Shown in pieces: positions 6,122-15,689 of a DNA stretch of 37,198 nt. The stretch comes from Sphingobium sp. C100. GTDB taxonomy: Bacteria; Pseudomonadota; Alphaproteobacteria; Sphingomonadales; Sphingomonadaceae. Below the pieces are notes generated by a model. The model was not told the DNA's origin, did not search any database, and saw nothing but the letters and a program-made list of their open reading frames with translations. The position numbers and the translations under genes are program-made. The stretch covers positions 1 through 37,198 of the forward strand of contig NZ_AYOY01000157.1 of the NCBI RefSeq assembly GCF_000508185.1, in the 5' to 3' direction. Within the stretch, counting starts at the first letter, position 1, and each line of letters starts with the position of its first letter.

Positions 6122-7162
6122 ATGTCGATTTATGCAGGATTAGACGTGAGTGACAAGACGACGCATATCTGCGTGGTCGAGGCCAATGGTAAGGTTTTGC
6201 GGCGCGGTGTTGTCGCGAGCGATCCAGATGTTTTGGCCAAGTGGCTCACCCGGCATTGCCCGGACCTCGTACGCGTGGTGCTGGAAACCGGAACGCTATC
6301 GACCTTCCTCTACCATGGACTGGCCGAACGTGGTGTCGCGGTCGAGTGTATATGTGCGCGACACGCCAAGGGCGTCCTCTCTGCACGTATGAACAAAAGC
6401 GATGTCCACGACGCAGAAGGACTTGCTCAGCTGGCGCGCACCGGCTGGTTCAAGCGTGTCCATATGAAGGCGTCCGCCACGCATATCGACAGGGCCGCGC
6501 TGCGCATCCGCGCCCAGCTCATCACCGCGCGGACATCCATGGCCAACCAACTGCGGGGACTTTTAAAGCTATTCGGCCTTCGTATGGGCACAGCCAGAAC
6601 ACCTGGCCGGCGTGCCGAACGCCTGACTGCCTTCTATGCCCAGCGCCCTGACCTGAAGGCGCTGTTCGCCCCACTCATTGCATCCATGGAAGCCGTTGAG
6701 GAGCAGCTGCGGGCATCCAATCGCCTGCTCACTGACCGGGCAAAGGCGGATGAGGTTTGCGCTCGACTGATGAGCGTTCCTGGCGTTGGACCGATCACTG
6801 CGCTCACCTACACCTCGACCATCGAGGATCCACACCGTTTTGCGAGAAGCGACGATGTCGGCGCCTATGCAGGGCTCGTGCCCCGACGTAGCCAATCAGG
6901 AGAACGCGACACTAGCGGGCACATCTCCAAGGCTGGCGACCCCATGTTGCGCAAGGCGCTCTATGAAGCCGCCAACGTCGCGCTGTCACAAGTGAAGAGG
7001 CCATTCGCCCTTCAGGCTTGGGGCAGGAAAATGGCAGAAGCCAAAGGCGCCAAGCGTGCCAGAACGGCGGTCGCGCGCAAGCTTGCCGCATTACTCCATT
7101 CGCTTTGGCTGAAAGAGACGGAGTTCCGCTGGGCCTGTGCCCGGCGTTCTCTTCCCGATTAG
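6122..7162 (+). CDS. IS110-family transposase
   Basis: A 346-aa transposase. The N-terminal DEDD RuvC-like domain shows D8 (GLDVSD), E55 (VVLETG) and D94/D97 (KSDVHDAEG). The C-terminal Transposase_20 domain has the helix-hairpin-helix VPGVGPITA and the YAGLVPRRSQSGERDTSGHISKAG block with the candidate catalytic serine at 257 or 259. The length is normal for the family, and no stop or shift interrupts it. IS110 enzymes recombine DNA with RuvC-plus-serine chemistry guided by an element-encoded bridge RNA (established for IS621). The ribosome-binding site lies in the stem of the upstream hairpin. The element sits between the recombinase debris and the kdp operon. Confidence 0.95.
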   Translation: MSIYAGLDVSDKTTHICVVEANGKVLRRGVVASDPDVLAKWLTRHCPDLVRVVLETGTLSTFLYHGLAERGVAVECICARHAKGVLSARMNKSDVHDAEGLAQLARTGWFKRVHMKASATHIDRAALRIRAQLITARTSMANQLRGLLKLFGLRMGTARTPGRRAERLTAFYAQRPDLKALFAPLIASMEAVEEQLRASNRLLTDRAKADEVCARLMSVPGVGPITALTYTSTIEDPHRFARSDDVGAYAGLVPRRSQSGERDTSGHISKAGDPMLRKALYEAANVALSQVKRPFALQAWGRKMAEAKGAKRARTAVARKLAALLHSLWLKETEFRWACARRSLPD

Positions 7163-7681
7163 CCATGCCCAGGACGATCTCGTCAGGAAAGTAGGGGGTT
7201 AAACCTCGTTTGGGACACAGAGACGTCCACCTATTCCGCTCGGCCGCGATCATGAAGGCTCGGACGAAAAGCTGCCTCAGCTATCCGATGACCTCGAAGA
7301 CAACCATTGGCGAACGGGAAAAAGGAAAAGAAATGCCACAATCAATTAGACAACTTTCCGGTCGTTTCCCAAGCATGTGGCAAGCAACAGGTTTTCCAAA
7401 TGTTGCCGTTCGGCAGGGCATGTCAGACTGACGCTAGCGGTCGCATGCCGCTGATATTCCGGAATGGCTCCTTCGGCGGCAGACAAAGAAAATAACTGAC
7501 GCTCCAGCCCATTCTAGCGGGTATAGTTTTGCGCCCGTTATGCGGTTATCGAGATCCCGGTTCCGAGCGTATTGCCCTCCCAATCCATTTTCACGCAGAT
7601 TTAACGGTGGTCGAGCAGATCGCCCATCGAATTTTCACGCGCAAAATTGGCAGTGCGAAGTCCCGTTGAAAGGAGCCTCGC
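7163..7681 (+). promoter_or_regulatory. Leader region of the kdp operon with two direct ATTTTCACGC boxes
   Basis: 519 bp without a convincing gene. The left part is the end of the IS110 element plus unassigned sequence. Near kdpF, the 10-mer ATTTTCACGC occurs at 7587-7596 and again at 7631-7640. The copies are 44 bp apart, about four helical turns. They are candidate KdpE-binding boxes because KdpE activates kdp promoters and is encoded in the same operon. No clear -10/-35 could be assigned. kdpF has AAGGAG at 7670-7675. Confidence 0.4.
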
Positions 7682-7771
7682 ATGACGTTCGACCTGGTCC
7701 TCGCCGGCCTGATAGCGCTGGGCCTGTTGGCCTATCTGACTGCCGTTCTCCTCAAGCCGGAGCGCTTCTGA
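7682..7771 (+). CDS. kdpF: Potassium-transporting ATPase subunit KdpF
   Basis: A 29-aa single-helix membrane peptide. It starts [10 protein letters not shown], continues with a hydrophobic segment and ends in LLKPERF, the typical KdpF tail. It lies too close to kdpB to be anything else: its TGA overlaps the kdpB ATG by one base (TGATG). A strong AAGGAG lies seven bases before the ATG. In E. coli KdpF stabilises the KdpFABC complex at the interface with KdpA. Here it directly precedes kdpB, not kdpA. Confidence 0.9.
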   Translation: MTFDLVLAGLIALGLLAYLTAVLLKPERF

Positions 7772-9780
7772 TGCAGAGCGCCTCCTTGTTCGAACGCAAG
7801 CTTGTGGTTCCGGCAATCCGCGACGCTTTTCTGAAGCTCGACCCGCGCAAGCTGCTGCGCAATCCGGTGATGTTCACGACGGCGGTGGTCGCCGCAGCTG
7901 CTACAGCGATCCTTCTGCGCAATCTTGCCATTGGCGGTGACGATCTCGCCTTCCAGGCGCAACTCGTCTTCTGGCTATGGCTGACGGTTTTGTTTGGGAA
8001 TTTCGCCGAAGCTCTGGCCGAAGGCCGTGGCAAGGCGCAGGCGCAGAGTCTGCGCGCCACCAAGGATCAGCTCGTCGCGCTACGGATCGGAAAAAATGGC
8101 GCGACCGAGGAAGTGCCCGCGACGCAATTGCGCTTTGGTGACGTCGTTCTGGTCACTCAGGGCAGGCAGATCCCCGCCGACGGCGAAGTGGTGGCCGGCG
8201 TCGCTTCGGTCAACGAGGCGGCGATCACGGGTGAAAGTACGCCTGTCATCCGCGAGGCGGGCGGTGACCGGTCGGCGGTAACGGCGGGCACCACGGTCAT
8301 ATCCGATGAAATCCGCGTGAAGGTGACGGCGGAACCGGGCAGCGGCTTCCTCGACCGCATGATCGCGCTGGTCGAAGGTGCAAGCCGCCAGAAGACACCG
8401 AACGAGATCGCGCTGACGATCCTGCTCACGGGGCTCACGCTGATCTTTCTCGTCGCGGTGGGCACTCTTCCTGCTTTTGCGTCATTTGCCGGCGGCGCGA
8501 TTGCGGTTCCGGTGTTGATCGCGCTGTTCGTGGCGTTGATCCCCACCACCATTTCCGGCCTGCTTTCCGCCATCGGCATCGCGGGCATGGATCGGCTGAT
8601 CCGCTTCAATGTCCTCGCCAAGTCGGGCCGGGCGGTAGAGGCCGCCGGCGACATCGGCACGCTCCTGCTCGACAAGACAGGCACGATCACGATCGGCGAC
8701 CGGCAGGCGAGCGAGTTCGTCGTGCTTCCCGGCGTCGCTCCGGCAGATATGGTTTCCGCTGCCAGGCTTTCGAGCCTTGCCGACCCGACGCCCGAAGGCC
8801 GCTCGATCGTGGTGCTGGCCGGCGGCGGCGAGGCGCTGCCAGCGGAGGCCGAAACCGTCGCCTTCTCCGCGCAGACCCGCGTCAGCGGGGTCGACCTGCC
8901 GGGGCGCAGCATCCGAAAGGGCGCCGTCGACGCGGTGCTCAGGCTCGGCGAATTTTCGCAAGAGGCGGTGATTGCGCTCAAGCGGATCACCGACCGCATC
9001 GCCCAGGCGGGCGGTACGCCGCTTGCAGTGGTGGAGAACGGCCGACTGCTCGGCGCAATTCACCTCAAGGACATCATCAAGGCCGGCATACGCGAGCGCT
9101 TTGTCGAGTTGCGCCGCATGGGCATCCGCACGGTCATGATCACGGGCGACAACCCCCTGACAGCCGCCGCCATCGCCGCCGAGGCGGGTGTTGACGATTT
9201 TCTGGCGGAAGCCACGCCAGAGGACAAGCTCGCCTACATCCGCAAGGAGCAGGCAGAGGGCAAGCTGGTCGCGATGTGCGGCGACGGGACGAACGACGCG
9301 CCAGCGCTGGCGCAATCGGACGTGGGTGTGGCCATGAACACCGGTACTCAGGCGGCGCGCGAAGCGGGCAACATGGTCGACCTCGACAGCGATCCGACCA
9401 AGCTGATCGAGATCGTCGGCATCGGCAAGCAATTGCTGATGACGCGCGGGGCGCTCACCACCTTCTCGATCGCTAACGACATCGCGAAGTATTTTGCGAT
9501 CTTGCCGGCGATCTTCGTGGTGCTCTACCCTTCGCTGGGCGTGCTCAACGTGATGGGGCTGTCCAGTCCCTCAAGCGCCATTCTTTCGGCGATCATCTTC
9601 AACGCAGTGATCATCCCGCTGTTGGTGCCGCTCGCGCTCAGGGGCGTTGCCTACCGCCCGATGCCTGCATCAAGCCAGTTGCTGCGCAATCTCGCCATCT
9701 ACGGCGCTGGCGGCATCTTCGCCCCGTTCGTCGGCATCAAGCTCATCGACCTCGCCGTCGCCGGCCTTGGCCTCGCGTAA
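7771..9780 (+). CDS. kdpB: Potassium-transporting P-type ATPase subunit KdpB
   Basis: The 669-aa catalytic subunit of the high-affinity K+ pump. The actuator-domain motif TGES is at 153-156. The serine corresponds to the regulatory phosphorylation site known from E. coli KdpB. The phosphorylated aspartate is D301 in [10 protein letters not shown]. The hinge motif [10 protein letters not shown] and TGDNPLTA are present, together with hydrophobic helices at the N-terminus, at about 220-280 and at the C-terminus. Its length agrees with the family (about 680). The start at 7771 overlaps the kdpF stop, and an open frame further upstream to 7540 is just absence of stops. The gene precedes kdpA, unlike the usual kdpFABC order. 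Confidence 0.97.
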   Translation: MQSASLFERKLVVPAIRDAFLKLDPRKLLRNPVMFTTAVVAAAATAILLRNLAIGGDDLAFQAQLVFWLWLTVLFGNFAEALAEGRGKAQAQSLRATKDQLVALRIGKNGATEEVPATQLRFGDVVLVTQGRQIPADGEVVAGVASVNEAAITGESTPVIREAGGDRSAVTAGTTVISDEIRVKVTAEPGSGFLDRMIALVEGASRQKTPNEIALTILLTGLTLIFLVAVGTLPAFASFAGGAIAVPVLIALFVALIPTTISGLLSAIGIAGMDRLIRFNVLAKSGRAVEAAGDIGTLLLDKTGTITIGDRQASEFVVLPGVAPADMVSAARLSSLADPTPEGRSIVVLAGGGEALPAEAETVAFSAQTRVSGVDLPGRSIRKGAVDAVLRLGEFSQEAVIALKRITDRIAQAGGTPLAVVENGRLLGAIHLKDIIKAGIRERFVELRRMGIRTVMITGDNPLTAAAIAAEAGVDDFLAEATPEDKLAYIRKEQAEGKLVAMCGDGTNDAPALAQSDVGVAMNTGTQAAREAGNMVDLDSDPTKLIEIVGIGKQLLMTRGALTTFSIANDIAKYFAILPAIFVVLYPSLGVLNVMGLSSPSSAILSAIIFNAVIIPLLVPLALRGVAYRPMPASSQLLRNLAIYGAGGIFAPFVGIKLIDLAVAGLGLA

Positions 9781-9799
9781 ACCGCGAAAGGATCCAGAC

Positions 9800-11458
9800 A
9801 TGCTCACCCCCATTCTCCTCGTAACCCTGATCGTGGGCGGCGCGTGCCTGCTGTCCTGGCCGCTGGGCACATATATGGCCTCGCTGTTCTCCGGCCGGTT
9901 TGCACGCGCCGACAGCGTCTTTATCCGTGCTGCGGGAACGGCGCCGGATCAGGGCTGGAAGCAATATTCGATCGCGCTCCTCGTCTTCAACGCGGTGATG
10001 TTCGCTTTTGTCTTTCTGCTGCTGGCCACGCAGCACTTGCTGCCGCTCAATCCAGACGGCCAATCCGCCGCACCGCTCGACCTGGTGTTCAACACGGCGG
10101 CGTCGTTTACCACCAACACCAATCTCCAGCACTATTCGGGCGAAAGCAGCTGGAGCTACCTGGCGCAACTGGGCGGCCTGATGTGGCTGCAATTCGTGTC
10201 CGCCGCCACCGGCATCGCGGCGCTGGTCGCCCTGGCACGCGGCATCGGCGGGCAGGCGAGCATGGGTAACTTCTTCCTCGACCTTCAGCGTGCGGCGTTC
10301 TGCCTGCTCCTGCCGCTGGCCATCATCGTCGCCTGCTTCATCGCTCTTCGCGGCGTCCCGATGACGTTTGACGGCGCGGCGACGGTCACGACGCTGGAGG
10401 GTACGATCCAGACCATCGCGCGCGGTCCTGCCGCCGCCTTCGTGGCGATCAAGCAACTCGGCACCAACGGTGGCGGCTTCTTTGGCCCCAATTCCACGCA
10501 TCCTTTCGAAAATCCCGACTTCTGGGCGAACTGCTTCCAGATGATCTCGATCATCCTCATCCCGATGGCTTGCGTGTGGATGTTCGGACGGATCATCGGA
10601 CGCATGAAGCATGCAGGCGTCATATTCGGCGTCATGCTAATCTTCCTGCTGGTGAAGATCGGCGGCGCGGTCATGTTCGAAAGCGTTCCGACCCATGCTT
10701 TCGCGCACCTGCCTGTGATGGCGGACGTCGGCAACCTCGAAGGCAAGGAGCTGCGTCTGGGCGCTGCGACCGGGCCGCTGTGGTCCGTGCTCACCACCTC
10801 AACCAGTAATGGCTCGGTCGGTGCGATGCACGACAGTCTCAATCCGCTGACCGGCCTCATGCCGATGGCCGGAATGTGGCTCAACGCCACTTTCGGCGGG
10901 GTCGGCGTGGGCATGATCAACATGTTCCTCTACATCGTGGTGGCGGTGTTCATCGCGGGCATGATGGTCGGCCGCACCCCCGAATATCTCGGCCACAAGG
11001 TCGAAGGTCGCGAAATGCGCCTCGCGATCCTTGCGCTCCTCAGCCATGCGGTGCTGATCTTGGGTGGCACCGCGATCTTCGCTGCAACCGCCTGGGGCCA
11101 GGACAGTCTGGGTAATGTCGGCGCGCACGGCTTTTCCGAGATTCTCTATGAATTCAGTTCGGCAGGCGCCAACAACGGCTCAGGCTTCGAGGGGCTGAAA
11201 GACAACACTATACCATGGAACATCGCCACTGGGCTGGTCATGCTGGTCGGTCGCTATCTGCCGATCATCGTGCCCCTGGCCATTGTCGGTTCGTTGATGG
11301 CCAAGAAGCGCAGCGCGGAAAGCGCCGGCACGTTGAGCGTCGAAGGCGGCACGTTTGGCACGATGCTGGTGATCACCATCCTGATCTTCGGCGCGCTGAC
11401 CTTCTTCCCCGCAGCGGCCCTCGGCCCGATCGCCGAGCATGTGTCCCTGATGCACTGA
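9800..11458 (+). CDS. kdpA: Potassium-transporting ATPase subunit KdpA
   Basis: The 552-aa channel-like K+-binding subunit in the inner membrane. Four pore loops of the SKT superfamily are visible: TTNTNLQHYSGE, GTNGGGFFGPNSTHPFEN, TSTSNGSVGAMHD and SAGANNGSGFEGL. About ten hydrophobic helices surround them. The start at 9800 has AAAGGA eight bases upstream and lies 19 bp after kdpB. An extended frame back to 9647 overlaps kdpB and is rejected. The sequence looks complete and functional. Confidence 0.97.
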   Translation: MLTPILLVTLIVGGACLLSWPLGTYMASLFSGRFARADSVFIRAAGTAPDQGWKQYSIALLVFNAVMFAFVFLLLATQHLLPLNPDGQSAAPLDLVFNTAASFTTNTNLQHYSGESSWSYLAQLGGLMWLQFVSAATGIAALVALARGIGGQASMGNFFLDLQRAAFCLLLPLAIIVACFIALRGVPMTFDGAATVTTLEGTIQTIARGPAAAFVAIKQLGTNGGGFFGPNSTHPFENPDFWANCFQMISIILIPMACVWMFGRIIGRMKHAGVIFGVMLIFLLVKIGGAVMFESVPTHAFAHLPVMADVGNLEGKELRLGAATGPLWSVLTTSTSNGSVGAMHDSLNPLTGLMPMAGMWLNATFGGVGVGMINMFLYIVVAVFIAGMMVGRTPEYLGHKVEGREMRLAILALLSHAVLILGGTAIFAATAWGQDSLGNVGAHGFSEILYEFSSAGANNGSGFEGLKDNTIPWNIATGLVMLVGRYLPIIVPLAIVGSLMAKKRSAESAGTLSVEGGTFGTMLVITILIFGALTFFPAAALGPIAEHVSLMH

Positions 11459-11477
11459 CCCAAATAGGAACAGACCG

Positions 11478-12032
11478 ATGATCTATCTTCTTCCCTCGCT
11501 GCGCCTGTGGCTGGTTACACTGCTCGTCTGCGTCGTGGCCTACAGCGCTCTGGTTTTTGGCTTTGCGCAGACCTTCATTCCCTACCGAGCCAATGGCTCG
11601 ATCATCGAGATCAGCGGGCGAGCCGTAGGCAGCGAACTGGTAGCGCAGAATTTCGCCGCGCCCCGCTACTTCTGGCCGCGTCCATCAGCAGTCGACTTCG
11701 ACGGCATGGGAGCGGGTGGCAGCAACCTGTCTCCCACCAGCCCGGAACTCGCTTCGCTTGCGGCCCAAACCGTCGCGCGCTATGGCGCCACTGCCGACAA
11801 TCCGGTCCCCGCAGACCTCGTCGCAGCGTCGGGCGGTGGGCTTGATCCAGACATATCCCTCGCCGGCGCGCTCTACCAGGCCGAGCGGGTGGCGACGGCC
11901 CGACATATCAGTCCGGACCTCGTGCGCAAGCTCGTCCGCGATACGGCAAGCGCACCCGGCGGCGTTTTCGCGCCCGAGCCCATCGTCAATGTCCTGGAAC
12001 TCAATCTGGCGCTCGACCGGCTGGCGCAATAG
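11478..12032 (+). CDS. kdpC: Potassium-transporting ATPase subunit KdpC
   Basis: The 184-aa accessory subunit. It has one N-terminal transmembrane helix (about 8-30) followed by a periplasmic domain. Typical motifs are the FYWPRPSA-like segment (FAAPRYFWPRPSA), GGSNLSPTSP, then PVPADLVAASGGGLDPDIS and ARHISPDLVRKLV. The length matches the family (about 190). AGGA lies before the ATG, and the gene is 19 bp after kdpA. It stabilises KdpB with KdpA and raises ATP affinity in characterised homologues. Confidence 0.97.
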   Translation: MIYLLPSLRLWLVTLLVCVVAYSALVFGFAQTFIPYRANGSIIEISGRAVGSELVAQNFAAPRYFWPRPSAVDFDGMGAGGSNLSPTSPELASLAAQTVARYGATADNPVPADLVAASGGGLDPDISLAGALYQAERVATARHISPDLVRKLVRDTASAPGGVFAPEPIVNVLELNLALDRLAQ

Positions 12033-12044
12033 GTTGCTGTCACG

Positions 12045-14693
12045 ATGATTGATCCCACGTCCGATCGTGACGCAGAACGCTTCCTGCGCATTGCCAAAAT
12101 GGCAGAGCGCGGGCGGCTGACCGTTTATCTCGGTGCGGCGCCCGGCGTGGGGAAGACCTTTCGCATGCTGCAGGACGCTGCACGGCGGCTCGCCGAAGGC
12201 GTCGACGTGGTCGTGGGCGTGGCCGAAACCCATGGCCGCAGCGAAACCGCAGCTTTGCTGGAGCCGCTGGAAGTGTTGTCGCGGTGCGTGATCGACCATG
12301 CCGGGCACGCGCTAGATGAGTTTGACATCGACGCAGCGCTTGCCCGGCGCCCGGGTCTTATCCTGGTGGACGAGCTGGCCCACAGCAATGCACCTGGCAG
12401 CCGCCACCCCAAACGCTGGCAGGACGTGGCCGAACTGATCGTCGCGGGGGTCAATGTCGCGACCACCATCAACATCCAGCACATCGAAAGCCTCAACGAT
12501 GTCGTTGCCGGGTTCACCCATGTCCGCGTGCGCGAGACGGTGCCGGACAGTATTTTCGATCATGCCGAACTGATCCTGGTCGACCTGCCGCCCGAGGCGC
12601 TGATCGAGCGGCTAGAAGCCGGCAAGGTCTATCTGCCCGAAACGGCGGAGCGGGCATTGGCCAATTTCTTCACGCCCCTCAAACTTGCCGCCTTGCGCGA
12701 AATGGCGTTGCGCTTTGCTGCGCATAGCGTCGACCGAAGGCTATCCGACGAACTCGAGATCAGTGGGGAGAAGTCCGATTTCGTGGCGGGCGAGCGGCTG
12801 ATCGTGGCCGTCAGCGCCGGCAGGGGCGGTGCGCCTGTTGTGCGTCATGCCAAGCGCCTGGCCGACCTGCTCCATGCGCCGTGGACTGCAGTGGTGATCG
12901 AAAGCGCCAGCGCGCGCGCCGTCCGCGGCAGCCAGCGCGAGCAACTCGCCGATAACCTGGCCCTGGCGGCTTCGCTGGGCGCATCGCTGATGACGGTCGC
13001 TGCCGACGATATCGGTGCGGCGCTCGTCGATCAGGCCAGGCAATTGCGGGCCAGTCAGATCGTGATCGGCAAGAGCCGCCGCACGCGCTGGTTCGAATGG
13101 CGACACGGGTCTGTCGCCCAGTCGGTCATTCGCAAGGCCAGGGGTGCGGCCGTGCATGTCGTGCCGCTCGACGAGGCGGATGAGAAGCCGGACAAGCGAA
13201 GAGAGGTCTCGACTGTCTCGGAGAACTCGGTTGCGGTGCTGCTCGTCGCGATCACCGTCGGGATACTGCATCTGGTCAGGCCCTGGATCCCGCCGGGCGC
13301 CATCGACCTTGTTCTGCTTCTGCCGGTGATCATTGCCGCCACCCGGCTGCGTTTGCGGGCGGGCCTGTGGGCGGCAATGGCGGCTGCGCTTTCCTACAAC
13401 TTCTTCTTCACTGAACCCTACCATACGCTCTTCATTCACAGTCCTGCGCAAATCGTGACGTTCGCGGTGCTTGCGGTGGTTGCCATTGTCATCGGCGGTC
13501 TGGCGGGAAAGGTTCGGCGGCAAGCGGAGACAAGTGCAGGCGTGGCCCGGCTCAATGCCTCTCTGGCCAGATTTGCCGGCCTCATGGGTGGTCTTTCCGG
13601 TCGGGATGAAACCGCACGGGTTGCCTGCCGCGAGATTGGCGGGCTTCTCGATCTCGAAGCGATCATCGTCTCGCTGGAAGACAATAGGACAGTCGTCCGC
13701 GGGAACGACGCTTATGGGCGGATCGACGTCGTCGACGAGGCGGCGTTCCGCTGGGCCATCGAGAATGGCGTTGCCACGGGACGCGATACGGGCACGCTGA
13801 ACGCCTCCGACTGGCAGTTCCATCCCTTGAAGACGTCGCTCGGCACGATGGGTGCCCTGGGCCTGGCGCGCCCTTCGCAGGAGCGGGTGATCCGCCCCGA
13901 TGATGCGGTGATGCTGGCCTCGCTAGTCGATCAGACCGCGCTTGCGCACGAGCGGATCGTGCTTGAAGGACAGGCGCGGCAAGTGGATGCGCTACACGAA
14001 CGAGACCGCTTGCGCGGCGCACTGCTGGGCAGCATCGCCCATGACTTGCGCACCCCCCTTACGGCCGTCATCGCCGCAACAGAGGCAATTCCGGTCGACG
14101 GCGATTATGCAGAGGAGGTCCGCATCGCCCGTGCCGAGTCCCGGCGGCTGCAGCGTTTCCTGAACGATCTTCTCGAAGCATCGCGGATCGAGCACGGAAC
14201 GATCGAACCCAGATGGGAAAGCGTCGACATGACCGACATCGTCACGTCCGTCGTCCGCGATCTGCGCCAGGATGGGCCGGAAGCACGGGTTTCTACGCGG
14301 ATCGACAGCGATTGTCCGTTTGTGTTCAGCGACCCGCTGCTTCTACGCCATGTATTGATCAACCTAGTGGACAATGCGCTGAAATTCTCTCCGGCCGGAT
14401 CGCCCGTTGACCTGGAACTCGATTATTCCGAAGGTCGGGCTCTGTGCCGCGTCCTTGATCGTGGCCCCGGTCTGCCCGAAGACATGGAAGGGCTGTTCGA
14501 GCGCTTCCACCGGCTCGAAGGCGGCGATCGGGTAGGCGGTTCCGGACTCGGGCTGTGGATTGCCAAGAACTTCGTCGAGGCGGTTGGCGGAACTATAACG
14601 GCGGGCAATCGCGAAGGCGGCGGTGCGGCCTTCGCCGTCTCGCTGCCGGTCGCCACGGGGCAAGAAACGGACCATGGTCTTTCCCATGCATAG
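12045..14693 (+). CDS. kdpD: Sensor histidine kinase KdpD
   Basis: The 882-aa membrane sensor for K+ limitation and osmotic or ionic stress. The N-terminal KdpD domain has the Walker A-like GAAPGVGKT at 30-38 and the DELAHSN motif. A universal-stress-protein domain follows at about 245-370. Four transmembrane helices are packed into about 395-490 (DUF4118). A GAF-like domain follows. The HisKA domain has the phosphorylated H666 in SIAHDLRTPLT. The HATPase_c domain has NLVDNALKFSP and GSGLGLWIAKN. The length and the histidine position are close to E. coli KdpD (H673). It starts 12 bp after kdpC without a strong ribosome-binding site and overlaps kdpE by 20 bp. Confidence 0.97.
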   Translation: MIDPTSDRDAERFLRIAKMAERGRLTVYLGAAPGVGKTFRMLQDAARRLAEGVDVVVGVAETHGRSETAALLEPLEVLSRCVIDHAGHALDEFDIDAALARRPGLILVDELAHSNAPGSRHPKRWQDVAELIVAGVNVATTINIQHIESLNDVVAGFTHVRVRETVPDSIFDHAELILVDLPPEALIERLEAGKVYLPETAERALANFFTPLKLAALREMALRFAAHSVDRRLSDELEISGEKSDFVAGERLIVAVSAGRGGAPVVRHAKRLADLLHAPWTAVVIESASARAVRGSQREQLADNLALAASLGASLMTVAADDIGAALVDQARQLRASQIVIGKSRRTRWFEWRHGSVAQSVIRKARGAAVHVVPLDEADEKPDKRREVSTVSENSVAVLLVAITVGILHLVRPWIPPGAIDLVLLLPVIIAATRLRLRAGLWAAMAAALSYNFFFTEPYHTLFIHSPAQIVTFAVLAVVAIVIGGLAGKVRRQAETSAGVARLNASLARFAGLMGGLSGRDETARVACREIGGLLDLEAIIVSLEDNRTVVRGNDAYGRIDVVDEAAFRWAIENGVATGRDTGTLNASDWQFHPLKTSLGTMGALGLARPSQERVIRPDDAVMLASLVDQTALAHERIVLEGQARQVDALHERDRLRGALLGSIAHDLRTPLTAVIAATEAIPVDGDYAEEVRIARAESRRLQRFLNDLLEASRIEHGTIEPRWESVDMTDIVTSVVRDLRQDGPEARVSTRIDSDCPFVFSDPLLLRHVLINLVDNALKFSPAGSPVDLELDYSEGRALCRVLDRGPGLPEDMEGLFERFHRLEGGDRVGGSGLGLWIAKNFVEAVGGTITAGNREGGGAAFAVSLPVATGQETDHGLSHA

Positions 14694-15384
14694 CGACGTA
14701 CTGATCATCGATGATGAACCTGCGATCCGAAGGCTCCTTGTTGGAGCGCTCGACCGCGTCGGGCTCAGTCACATCGAAGCTGCCAGTGCCGGAGAGGCGT
14801 TGCGGCTCGCCGCAGGGCCGCAGGCACCCGCGGTCGCACTGCTCGATCTCGGCTTGCCCGATCGTGACGGGCTCGAAATCGTGCCGCAGCTCGCGGCGAT
14901 GGGCATCGCCATCATTGTACTGACGGCGCGGGATGCGACCGAGGAGAAAGTTACCGCCCTTGATCTGGGGGCCGATGATTTCGTGACCAAACCCTTCGAT
15001 AGTGCCGAACTCCTTGCGCGCGTCCGTTCGGCGCTGAGACGCAAGGCCGGCGCAATCGTCGATCCGCTAAGGAGAGAATTCGAAGGCGGCAGCATCGACC
15101 GGGCGAAGCACGCCGTTCTGATAGAGGGAACGCGGGTCGCCTTGACGCCGCGCGAGTTCGAACTGTTGTGGGCACTCTCGGAAAGGCCGGGTCGCGTGAT
15201 GACCCACACGGTCTTGCTCGAAACGGTCTGGGGGCCGGCACATCGCGGCGATCTCGACTATTTGCGCGTTGCAATTCGCTCCCTGCGCAAGAAGATCGAA
15301 CGTGACGCCTCACATCCAAGGTTGGTGATGAACGAACCTGGCATTGGCTATCGTCTGGCCAATCTCAGCAGTCAGAGCGATTGA
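14674..15384 (+). CDS. kdpE: Response regulator KdpE
   Basis: A 236-aa OmpR/PhoB-type response regulator that is the cognate partner of KdpD and activates kdp transcription. The receiver domain has the acidic pair in IIDDEPAIRR and the phospho-accepting D58 in LLDLGLPDRDG, followed by LTARD and FVTKPF. The winged-helix DNA-binding domain occupies about 135-230 (TPREFELLWALS, HTVLLETVWG, DYLRVAIRSLRKKIE, GIGYRL). The start could be 14674 (MVFPMHSD) or 14686 (MHSDV). Both lie inside the end of kdpD. It is the last gene of the operon. Confidence 0.96.
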   Translation: MVFPMHSDVLIIDDEPAIRRLLVGALDRVGLSHIEAASAGEALRLAAGPQAPAVALLDLGLPDRDGLEIVPQLAAMGIAIIVLTARDATEEKVTALDLGADDFVTKPFDSAELLARVRSALRRKAGAIVDPLRREFEGGSIDRAKHAVLIEGTRVALTPREFELLWALSERPGRVMTHTVLLETVWGPAHRGDLDYLRVAIRSLRKKIERDASHPRLVMNEPGIGYRLANLSSQSD

Positions 15385-15689
15385 CCAGCTTCGTTGGGTC
15401 GAGTTCCTCAGCGGTTTCTCGATGTCCTCGGGAAGCCGGCAGGGGTTTATGACCCAACAGCAGTTAACGAGCGTCGGATTTTGGTCGCGAAACGGCGGCT
15501 TTGTTGGCGGCTCCTGCCTGACAGTCTCGCTTAATCCGGATGACTGCTATTGGCAGGGTCGGGCGTTCGTGTACCATAAGCGAAGGTCTTAATCTGGCCG
15601 CGAGCTGCCGGAAAAGCGGACGGGCCGCAGCCGGGCATCGGAATTTCACGGCTAAACGGCAAGAATGGGTCGTTGTGCGTCAAATCGCG
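15385..15689. other. Noncoding spacer between convergent kdpE and the DUF1772-like gene
   Basis: 305 bp with no supportable gene. The right third is occupied by a copy of the dispersed repeat (15604-15672). The remainder shows no clear terminator. Confidence 0.5.
15599..15672 (+). repeat. Dispersed intergenic repeat, copy 2 (identical to 29718-29791)
   Basis: These 74 bp are identical base for base to 29718-29791 as read by eye. The order of motifs is GAGCTGCCGGAAAAGCGGAC, GCCGGGCATCGGAATT, CGGCTAAACGGC and AATGGGTCG. It ends 17 bp before the stop codon of the neighbouring minus-strand gene. Confidence 0.85.

Larger units (their letters stand above)
5966..7200 (+). mobile_element. IS110-family insertion sequence (ends approximate)
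   Basis: The transposase is intact. IS110 elements usually lack terminal inverted repeats, so the ends could not be fixed from one copy. The left end must lie after the recombinase repeat (about 5965). The right end is probably shortly after the transposase stop. The noncoding segment of up to about 150 nt before the transposase is where IS110-group elements encode their bridge RNA. Confidence 0.45.

Noticed and set aside
7333..7431. 32-codon ORF with AAGGA before its ATG, between IS110 and kdpF
   Set aside because: No recognisable family and no conserved context. It is possible but unsupported.
7540..7770. 77-codon N-terminal extension of kdpB
   Set aside because: It overlaps kdpF in another frame, and KdpB proteins begin at the [10 protein letters not shown] position.
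9743..10612. Minus-strand ORF of 289 codons opposite kdpB/kdpA
   Set aside because: Low-complexity Arg/Gly/His-rich translation opposite a clear KdpA. It is a shadow frame.
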